In this document: positions 33,517 to 44,300 of the stretch, piece after piece
Numbering within the stretch: position 1 is the stretch's first letter
How the letters are laid out: every line of letters starts with the position of its first letter
Assembly (NCBI GenBank): GCA_009746045.1
Contig: RPFO01000085.1
Location: 126,001-190,000 of the forward strand
Origin: Mesostigma viride
Taxonomy: Eukaryota > Streptophyta > Mesostigmatophyceae > Mesostigmatales > Mesostigmataceae
Length of the DNA stretch: 64,000 bases
Direction: 5' to 3'
Translations under genes and position numbers: made by a program
The notes under the pieces: generated by a model
Seen by the model: only the letters and a program-made list of their open reading frames with translations
What the model was told of the DNA's origin: nothing
Databases searched by the model: none

Positions 33517-34556
33517 TCGACTTTTTTTTTGCTACGATAAACGATACACCCGACGAAATAGTTACATAATTGTGACGAGAATGGCAGAGCTCACACGGTG
33601 GCGTAAACTCCCAGAAAAAAAAGGCAAAGGATCCCTTGGCGATGACGCTGTGTTACAGTAGAAAATTACTGCAACAAAACGCACGCACAGAAAATTAAAA
33701 CACTCATATTCGCATTGATAGTTATATTCTTAGGCGTAGACAATGCCATGATGTATCCAGAGACAATTGTGCCGTGTGGAGTTAACATCCGACGAATTCC
33801 TTCCCTTGGAGACTGAATGGACTAATCTTTCCTTTGCCATTAATTATTGCCGCGCGGTCTCACCACGGATTCACGGTTCTACCGGTAATCGAGCCATCAG
33901 GCAGCATGCCAATTACACCCATAATGCTGCCATTTCCAGCAACAATGCCATAATTATTGACAGCCATCCTCCAGCGCGGGCCGGCGCAGTGCCCGGGATG
34001 ACTTCCTGTGATTAGGTAAGCACTCTTATGGGGTCTGGCGTCACGTGCTGGGGATACAATTTCGAGCAACCGTCACAAACACACCAACCTAATGCTGCGC
34101 CGACCTCCTTATCTATTTCGGTATTTCCCCAATCCCCAGCTTTCAATATTTCCCTAATCTTGATCTGATCCCCAACACAGCCGCTACCCTTGGTCGCCGA
34201 GCCGCCGACCTTAACAAATATAAGACGGCTTTGCCTGTGCGTTGAGGCGCATACGTTCTGTAAGTACGCTTACTGTAGGTTCTGTCTTAACCGAGTTCCT
34301 GTTCCCGCCTGTCGAAGATATTCCAGTCGCCCATTCAAGAATCAAGGCCCGTTCGCACTTTTCCTTCATAACGACCAGCAGTCCAAGCACCGGTGCACCG
34401 TGCCACCGTGGTGACTGCAGGGAATTGAGGGATTTACAAGTCACCTTATAACTATTCGCGGGACGCCAACATGCCCTTACGCGCGGTTATCTATTGAACG
34501 CTGGGCTAGATTTTGCCTCAACAAATCTATCCGTGAAAACAGTTAAAAACTTTATA
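33517..34556. promoter_or_regulatory. Shared divergent upstream region of ATE1 and the LarA-like gene
   Basis: About 1.04 kb separates the two start codons, which point away from each other, so both promoters should lie here. An AAATATAAGAC sequence at about 34216 is TATA-like for the plus strand. No transcription start can be fixed from the sequence. Confidence 0.4.
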
Positions 34557-35250
34557 ATGGCGTCGGCATTGCTTGGCTCTGCGTCGGCGACATTCACGTC
34601 GGCCTGCTCACTGTCTAAGCGTAGCACTGCGAAATCCTGGCAAATTTCGCCTTGCCAGGCCCCTGAAAGCAGAGGCTTCCTTGCCGGTTCCCCATTGCGA
34701 GGAAATGGCACCTGCCTGCTCCCTCAGCGTTCTAGTCGGGGCCGCACAATGTCCGGCAAGGGATATGGCGCTCGCGCCGAGACACCAGCACATGAGTACA
34801 AGGTACCACCGAAAACGTTCTACACGAAAAAAGGCGAGAGCTGCTTGTTCCAATTCGGAGAGTCTCTCCGGATAGAGGAAGTGCCGGAGGGGACACGGGT
34901 TATCTACCCCGGAGTGCGGAAGGACGGGGAGAGGAACCCACAAAAGGTGAGGGAGATGATTCTCAAGGCCTTCAACGAACCCGAGGGCACGCCCCCACTC
35001 AGGGAGAAACTGCGGGCTCTAAAGGCTTCCAAGGAGAATCCCAAGGTGCTATTTGCGTTCGATGACGTCAGCATCCCGCTCCCGCCCATGGTCCTCCCCG
35101 ACATCCGCGGCACCATCATGGAGTTGGCCGAGGAGATGTGCATCGAGGAGGGCATCACGGACATCGAGTTCGTCTGCTCCATCGCGCTGCACCGTTACAT
35201 TCGCAAGGTATGCCCCGTGTGGTGGCATGCCTTTGCGCATGACACGCAAG

Positions 35251-35313
<63 letters not shown>

Positions 35314-38300
35314 GTATGCCCCGTGTGGTGCATTCAGGTATCCCCCGTGTCTTGCATACGCGACGGGTATGATTATAACATTAATGAGATTGGTGTAGTA
35401 CTCGGCGACATCCCACACCTCACCCAAGCACGTACTTTCATAAGGGAAGCAGTCTCGGGGGCGGTGGGGGCGGGTTGGGGGTGGGTGGGTGGGTGGGTGG
35501 GTGGGTGGGTGGGTGGGTGGGTGGGTGGGTGGGTGGGTGGGTGGGTGGGTGGGTGGGTGGGCGGGTGGGTGGGTGGGTAGCTATTACAGTAGTACTTGCA
35601 TTAGGCACACTTCTTCTCCCCAGAATTTGCCCGTGTAGTGTTTTTCGAAATGTTGAAATTGCAAGTTTTGGAAGTGCTATGTGTGAGTACGATTCTTCTG
35701 AGTAACGGGTTGCGGTTCTACCAGCATGTGACGATGATTAGCAATTGGTGTTGATACAATGTGATGCCTAATGCTTGACACAGGACCCCTTATCTATCAA
35801 ACAGGTAGTGTTTTATTTCAAATTAGTGACCCATGTATGGTTTCTAATTAAACGAACAGGTTTCTTAAGAAAAGGAAGTACCTGGTTGTGGGGGCACATT
35901 GCAACTTGCTTTTAGCATCCCAGGCAACTTGCACCAATCTGCAGCAATCTGCATGCAAGGAATGCAATAACATTCATAGCCGCATTCTCTGCAAGAAGCA
36001 TTGCTGGCTGATTTAGCATGCGTTAGTGTTTTGTATGACGCTGTGCGTAAGTGCTACCGATGCGTGTCTGGTGTGCAACATCACAGCGGCACCCGAGTGA
36101 TCGGATGGCGAGTGGTGCAGAAAACTTCTTACTATTATTTTTGGGCATTGCCAGTGATGGATGCCAGTAATGGGTGGTTGTTGACCGCTCTGGCTGGATA
36201 ACGCTGCTCGCATGTTTGCTCTAGCATGTGCACAACAGCATGTTCTCACACCGCCCGCGACACACATATGAAAATCCTATAGCGCAATATAGACCCATCC
36301 AGTAGATAGGCGTATCCCCTTATCTGTTTCCCCAACCTGCCCCCTAGCTAGCCAACAAACTACCCGTTAGATGCACCTACCCAGGCAACCCACCTACCCA
36401 GCCAACCAACCAGCCAAGCTACCTACATACCTACCTACGCACGCACCCACCCACCCACCCACCCACCCACCCACCCACCCACCCACCCACCCACCCACCC
36501 ACCCACCCACCCACCCACCCACCCACCCACCCACCCACCCACCCACCCACCCACCCACCCACCCACCCACCCACCCACCCACCCACCCACCCACCCACCC
36601 ACCCACCCACCCACCCACCCGACCGACCGATTCACCGACCGGCCGACCGACCGACCGACCGACCGACCGACCGACCGACCGACCGACCGACCGACCGACC
36701 GACCGACGGACCGACCGACCGACCGACCGACGGACCGACCGACCGACCGACCGACGGACGGACCGACCGACCGACCGACCGACCGACCGACCGACCGACC
36801 GACCGACCGACCGACCGACCGACCGACCGACCGACCGACCGACCGACCGACCGACCGACCGACCGACCGACCGACCGACCGACCGACCGACCGACCGACC
36901 GACCGACCGACCGACCGACCCACCCACCGACCGACCGACCGACCGACGGACCGACCAACCAACCAACCAACCAACAACTGCCGTTCTATCTTCTCCTTCC
37001 CATTTATTTCCTTCCCTTTTTCTCCATCCCACTCTTTTCACCTCTGTGGTCTACCCCTTAAGGGTGAAGAGTTTGCCATTTCCTTGCCTTCCCCTGGCTT
37101 CACCATCTCCTTGCTTTTCTTTTCTTCCCCCCTTTCCTAACCCTTTCCCTGTGCTGCCTTTTGCCTTTCCTCCACTCCTCGGTCCATCTCCCTTGCCGTG
37201 CACTCCCCTATCACGCCCTGTCCCTCTTTCCTGCTTCCCCCCCAAAGGACCAGTTGCTCCCCATGAGCAGTAGGTGCGCTGAGACGTTATGCGCAACGTT
37301 GACCCCGTTCCCTCTCCCTCTCCCCTCCCCTGCCCCCCCACAGGACGATCTCTGCCCCTTCTGTAGAAGGTGTGATGATAAATTTCCCTTCCTATATGTT
37401 CTTATTGTTCCCGCATACACCCTTTCCCCTATACTCCTTCCCTGCCTCGACGCTCACAGGACGAGTTCCGTCACATCTGTGGCCGTAAGCTGTTTGACAA
37501 GTACTACCCGAGCGGCCGCATGCGCAACTACAACGCGGTGGACGACACCGAGAGTACGCACATCGGCTACACACGGCACGGGGAGGATGTCAAGGTCTGC
37601 AGCGCGATGGCCAACGCGGACCTGATGATCTACGCCAACGTCAACTATGTGTCCATGGACGGGGGCTATAAGAGCTACGCCACGGGGTAAGGGGCGCAGG
37701 AAGGGGGAGGGTTGCGGTGGGTAAGCGCCGTGCGGAGATGGCTGTGGTGGGGCGAGGGTGTGGGTGGAGAATGGGACGGTGGATCCATGCCAGGGTGGTG
37801 GTTGGTACTGTGTGAAGGTGGCGGGCATTGTTGCAGTGGGTAAGGGGGGCTGATGTTGAATGGGGTGCAAAGTCTGCAGCAACCTTGACGCCGGGAAGTC
37901 TCCGGCCCACGCGTGAGGGCCCGGGTGTGGGTAGCAGAGGTGGCAGTCGTAAGATCAGTTTAGGGTAGTTCAGCTTTGACGATCATGTCCTATTCGGGGA
38001 GTTTTGCAGCATGGGATCTAAGGTACACAGCAAGGCCGTCTTTAACTTCCACCTCTTGACCAGCCCAACCACCCAACCTGCTACCTGTCCACATTCCATC
38101 AGGCAAACTGCTTCACCATGCTCTGCCCTTTTCCCTTGGATGATTTTGGCTCATATCCGTGGAGACCACTTTAGTGCTCCTTGCACCGTTCTTTCCCACC
38201 CCTCCCCTGCCACCGCCCGTGCGCAACATGGTCCGCCACAACAATTATTTCTTCCCCTGCGCGGCTTGGCCCCTTTTTTCCCCCCTTCCTCACCCTTGGC

Positions 38301-41300
38301 AGCTCGTCCACTGAAACATTTTCTACAAGTCAAACTGTTTCCTGCGCTGCTTGTTCCCTCACGCCTCCGCTTCTTTAACTGCCCAACGCCCAGCATGGTC
38401 CACTCAACTTATAATACCCTTTCTTTAACTGCGTCCCTTCTCCCCTCCCCTTACTGTCCCCCTCCCCCCCGGCAGCATGGTCCACTACGACTCCCTTCGC
38501 CACAACCACGACTCGAAGACGCTGCGTGCGACGCGCAGCCTGTACGACCCCAAAGGCAGCGCGATGCACAAGTCCTTTGAGCGCATGGGCAAGATGATTG
38601 CGGCGCAAACCGACATCTTCCACGTGGAGACGGTGCTAGACGAGAACCTGTTCCCCTGGTGGGTGTGTGGGGGTGGTCACTATTGCGGGTGGGGGGGGGT
38701 CACTAAAGCGGGTGGGTGGGTGGGTGGGGTGGTGGGTGGGTGGGTGGGTGGGTGGGTGGGTGGGTGGGTGGGTGGGGGGTGGGGTGGGTGGGTGGGGGTG
38801 GGGGTGGGGTGGGTGGGGTGGGGGTGGGGTGGGTGGGGTGGGGGTGGGGTGGGGGGTGTTCACGGTAGCGGTGGGGGGTGGGGGGGGTGGGGCACGATTC
38901 CGGGGGGGAGGGGGCGGAGCACTACAGCAAGGGTGGGCGGGGGGGGGGGGGGACAAAAGCGTTGTGGCATGTGTGTAGTGACTGCGATGATGGCCATTTA
39001 AGATGCGTGCTGCGTGCTATTTGGTCAAGGCGGAAAACAGGCGATAGTGTGCTAGTCACACCCGCTAGTGTGGCCACTATTGGAGGCATGCGTGGCTGCC
39101 TGTTGTGCGAGAGCTCGCGCATACCTATAATGTCTGTGTGCAGTCTGATGCTTGAGGGGCGTTGCAATATGTGTGTGCATGCATGCACAGATGCACATGT
39201 GAGCATACGTTTCTTCTGCCGGCTGTAACCACTGTATCATAGGCACTTGCCTACCATCCCTCTTATGTGTGTCCATTTGATCTTCTCAAGAACAAGCAGC
39301 ACGAGGTTTTAAGGATGTTGACCCTGTCCTCATCGCGCTGCCTCCCCCTTATCCGCCGCCGCCGTCACCACCACCACCACCACCACCACCACCACCACCA
39401 CCACCACCACCACCACCACCACCACCACCACCACCACCACCACCACCACCACCACCACCACCACCACCACCACCACCACCACCACCACCACCACCACCAC
39501 CACCACCACCACCACCACCACCACCACCAGGTACCTGCGCTGGTGCCTGGTGCTGAAGCGGGAGATGAACCTGTTCCAGCGGATGCTGTGCACCATCACC
39601 GTAATGGCGCTCAAGATCATCCCGCTGTGGCTGCGCATGCGCGTGTTCTGGTCCTTCATCGTGCGAGGGCCGTTCGGGCTGCTGCAGGTGAGCGACGCCC
39701 CGCGAATAAGTTTGCACGGTAAAAGGGTCTGCGGCAGGTGAGGCGCTGCACACCTTGGCCGTGAGAGGGTTGTGAGGGTCTGCTGCTGGAGGTGGGAGGC
39801 GCTCTGCATGCACGCGGTCGGAGGGGTTGGAGGGTTGTGGTAGCCGGCTTTAGCCTGCTGCAGGCGAAGGCATTCACTGCGTGTCTGGTTGAGGGATATG
39901 CTGGCACAGATGGGCCGCTGTGCATGGTGTGGTTGGAGAGGTGTGAGTGTTACGGGAGATTTTGGGTTGCTGAAGGTGGGGCGCCGTGAACGCTGTTGAA
40001 GGCCGTCGTAAGCATGGCAGCAGTAAGGACGGTTGGGATGGGATGCGGGCTGCTTCAGGTGGGGTGCGGCGTATCCTGTAGGAGGCGTGGGTGGATCGTT
40101 TGCGGCACAAGCGCTTGAAGCATTGTATTGTACCGCACGAGCGCTACATGGAAGCACCGATGTGTCGTAAGACAAGCGCTTGAAGCCTTGTATTGTACCG
40201 CACGAGCGCTACATGGAAGCACCGATGTGTCGTAAGCTGCGTCAGCGAGGTGAATTAAGCGCCGTGTTGCCTGTTCCCAGCAAGCACAGCGCCGAGTCAT
40301 GTACTCACTGTTAATGACAGATGATGAATATTGATTATTATGCAGGCACCGAGTACCATGGTTTCACAAGATGGTTGCATTGTACTAAATGGGATCATCT
40401 AACGAGACGGCAATGTCTCCCCTGTAGCAAGGGCCTTGCATGCGTTGCTGGGATGTGAAAGCGATGGCTCCCCTGTATCAAGGGCCTTGCCTATGTTGCT
40501 GGGATACGAAAGCGATGGCTCCCCTGTATCAAGGGCCTTGCCTATGTTGCTGGGATATGAAAGCGATGGCTCCCCTGTGTCAAGGGCCTTGCCTATGTTG
40601 CTGGGATATGAAAGCGATGGCTCCCCTGTATCAAGGGCCTTGCCTATGTTGCTGGGATATGAAAGCGATGGCTCCCCTGTGTCAAGGGCCTTGCCTATGT
40701 TGCTGGGATACGAAAGCGATGGCTCCCCTGTATCAAGGGCCTTGCCTATGTTGCTGGGATGTGAAAGCGATGGCTCCCCTGTATCAAGGGCCTTGCCTAT
40801 GTTGCTGGGATATGAAAGCGATGGCTCCCCTGTATCAAGGGCCTTGCCTATGTTGCTGGGATACGAAAGCGATGGCTCCCCTGTATCAAGGGCCTTGCCT
40901 ATGTTGCTGGGATACGAAAGCGATGGCTCCCCTGTATCAAGGGCCTTGCCTATGTTGCTGGGATACGAAAGCGATGGCTCCCCTGTATCAAGGGCCTTGC
41001 CTATGTTGCTGGGATATGAAAGCGATGGCTCCCCTGTATCAAGGGCCTTGCCTATGTTGCTGGGATGTGAAAGCGATGGCTCCCCTGTATCAAGGGCCTT
41101 GCCTATGTTGCTGGGATACGAAAGCGATGGCTCCCCTGTATCAAGGGCCTTTAACATTAAAACATTAATTAATTACGTTGCTGGGATGTGAAAGCCCGTG
41201 GCCTGCCATGGGCTTCTGTCGTCCGCACCCATTCCTGCCCGTTTTTTTTTTTTTGGCGTTGCCTACTTTGGGTCGTGCCCCTGCACTGTGCGCCATCACT

Positions 41301-44300
41301 CTTCCCTCCCCAAGCTCTCCTCCCTCCACCGCCCCAACCCCACTGCCCCACCCCCGGCCCCTTGCTGCCTTGCACACGCTCTCCCCTCCGCCCCACCCCC
41401 ATTCACGCCCTCGCAGCACCCTTTGATGCACGAGTGACGTAACACCTCCTAATTCGAAATGTGACAATGCAACAGTTCGAGTGACTTGGCGCTGAAGCTT
41501 CTGCCTGGGGCATGCATTCAACTTCGAGTCAGCGGTGCGGCTAGTTCACCGATCAGCTTCCGTAACTGGAAACTGAGTGGTCGGGAGCACCACCTGGCTG
41601 TCATCCTGACCTGCTGCCACCCATGTTTACGCCCTGCCTTCAGTGCCTGCTGGCGCATGCGTTCGTGCGCACACACCCATTTTTATCCCCCCCCCCCCCC
41701 CCCCTGGTGTTCATCCCCCCCCCCCCTTCCCGCGCGTTCATGCCCCCCCCCCCCCCCCCGGTGTTCATGACCCCCCCCCCTCCCCAGGTCAAGGCCGGCG
41801 AGACGCGTGCGGTGCACGAGCACACACTGGCGCTCAACTACAAGCACAAAGTGGTGGATGTGGACGGGCAGGCCGACATCCTGATCGTCGCCCCCTCCTG
41901 CCTTGGCCCGTACACCAAGGACACGTACCTCAACCCGCTGCTCGTGAACACGTACGCGCTGGGGTACTACTACAACATGTACATCGACGGCACGCCGCTG
42001 CTCAAGGAGGGGGGGGCGCTCATCGTGGTCAACCCCATGCCCTATGCATGGTCGTCCCCTGCGCATGATGGCTACAGGCAGTTCTTCGAGGAGGTGAGGG
42101 GGGGGCATCACAACAACGCAGGTGCGCATGATGGCTACAGGCAGTTCTTCGGGGAGGTGAGGTAGGGCCATCACAACAACGCAGGTGCTAGTATGTGTAG
42201 AGGTTGTAGGCGCGTGCTCCTGTCTCGCCCACCATGGCCACAGTCGTAGCAGGTCTTTGAGGAGGTGAGGGTGACTCTGTGTCAGTGTTTCACATACTGC
42301 GTAGGTTGACTTGCTCGTAGCAATGCCTGCCATCTGTACCGGGTATTAGGTTATATGCGTGGTCCCTTTGGGAGCAGGTCGAGGGGGGCCAAGATCGCTA
42401 CTAGGAATGCCATCCTTTGGGAGCAGGTGAGGGGGGCCTACCAGAACACTAGCACTAATTATAAAGGAATGCTATCCTTCGGGAGCTAGCTGGTGGGCGC
42501 GGTTGTGACCGCGTGTCACCCAAGGACAAGGGTACGCTTTGACACACTTGGACCGGGTGATGTGCCTGTTATGGTAGTGCTAGCCGAGGGGGGTCGGTTG
42601 GGGAGGAGGGGGGGCTGTCGGGGGGATGAGAGGCACTGTGATGATGCAGCGATCAGCAGTCCGCCTCACAGGTTTTGGGGATCCTGTCCTTCGCAGAGGT
42701 GGGCGCCGCGCATGGTGGAGTGTATTCCGCATGAGAAGTTCTCATGCTCGCGGCCTGTTGCCCTCAAGCTGTTTGCGCTCGCCTCAAGCTGTTGCCCTCA
42801 AGCTGCATGCGCTCGCGGCCTGTTCCTTGTCGATGCCCTACACCCTCCGCATTGTTAGTCTTATTATAATGTTTCATTCTGGACGGGACACCACCTGAAA
42901 ACCCTAAGTAAAGCAAGAAAAATACAGGCAATGAATTCCCGAAGTGTTCTACCGTCTGCTTTCCAGCTACCAAACAAACAAGATAAAGTGTTAGTAAATC
43001 AACACTAAGAATGCGGGCGGTGTATGCGCCGCTCATGTTGGCACTACCAGCCCCCGCCTTACTCCTTGCTGTGGCCTTTGGGGTGACCCCTTGCCACCGT
43101 CCAGCCTCGAAGGAAAGCTAGATGCAGCTCTCGTATATACTGTTCCCGGATATACTGTTCCCGTATATATTGTATATACACTCCCGTATATACTGTTCCT
43201 TTTAGTAGTATATGTTCATGGCAGTGTCATGATAGCGTTTAGGCGATGCGTTGGACTGCCAATTTTTCCCCTCATTTTCTTACTCTTTTGAGTGCCTTCC
43301 CCCCCCCCCCTGCCCACCTGGCCAGGTGGTGGCCAAGTCGCCCGGCCTGGATGAGTTTGAGGCGCACCAGCAGCGCTTCGCCACCAACGACAAGTTGAAC
43401 GACATCTACCGCAAAGGGCTGGGGCCCGCGGGCGTGCACGGTTTCTACATGTACACCTGGGCAGCGCATGGGATGGATAAGGTGAGGTGAAGTAGCCCAC
43501 GCTTAAGATGGGCTGTGGGATGGACAAGGTGCGGTGAAGTAGCCCACGCTTTAGATGGGCTGTGGGATGGACAAGGTGCGGTGAAGTAGCCCACGCTTTA
43601 GATGGGCTGTGGGATGGACAAGGTGCGGTGAAGTAGCCCACGCTTTAGATGGGCTGTGGGATGGACAAGGTGCGGTGAAGTAGCCCACGCTTAAGATGGG
43701 CTGTGGGATGGCCAAGGTGAGGTGAAGTAGCCCACGCTTAAGATGGGCTGTGGGATGGACAAGGTGCGGTGAAGTAGCCCACGCTTTAGATGGGCTGTGG
43801 GATGGACGAGGTGAGGTGAAGTAGCCCGCGCTTTAGATGGGCTGTGGGATGGACAAGGTGAGGTGAAGTAGCCCACGCTTTAGATGGGCTGTGGGATGGC
43901 CAAGGTGAGGTGAAGTAGCCCACGCTTAAGATGGGCTGTGGGATGGACGAGGTGAGGTGAAGTAGCCCACGCTTTAGATGGGCTGTGGGATGGACAAGGT
44001 GAGGTGAAGTAGCCCACGCTTTAGATGGGCTGTGGGATGGACAAGGTGAGGTGAAGTAGCCCACGCTTAAGATGGGCTGTGGGATGGACAAGGTGAGGTG
44101 AAGTAGCCCACGCTTTAGATGGGCTGTGGGATGAATAAGGTGAGGTGAAGTAGCCCACGCTTTAGATGGGCTGTGGGATGGACAAGGTGAGGTGAAGTAG
44201 CCCACACTTTAGATGGGCTGTGCGATGGACGAGGTGAGGTGAAGTAGCCCACGCTTAAGAGGGACTGTGGGATGGACAAGGTTGGTGGGGTGTTTAAACA

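Noticed and set aside
35208-35340. Explaining all copies of GTATGCCCCGTGTGGTG as target-site duplication
   Set aside because: A third, weaker copy at 35338 lies outside the inserted piece, so some local repetition probably existed before or apart from the LINE insertion.
36371-37273. Pro/Thr/His repeat protein and minus-strand Val/Gly/Arg repeat proteins
   Set aside because: They are translations of the (ACCC)n/(GACC)n tracts inside LarA-like intron 1.
39267-40175. Poly-His or poly-Val/Gly protein
   Set aside because: It is the (CAC)n tract read in different frames, ending exactly at a splice acceptor.
40399-41191. A 17-residue repeat protein from the 51-bp array
   Set aside because: Open on both strands only because 51 is a multiple of 3. 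It lies between exons whose junction preserves a conserved protein.
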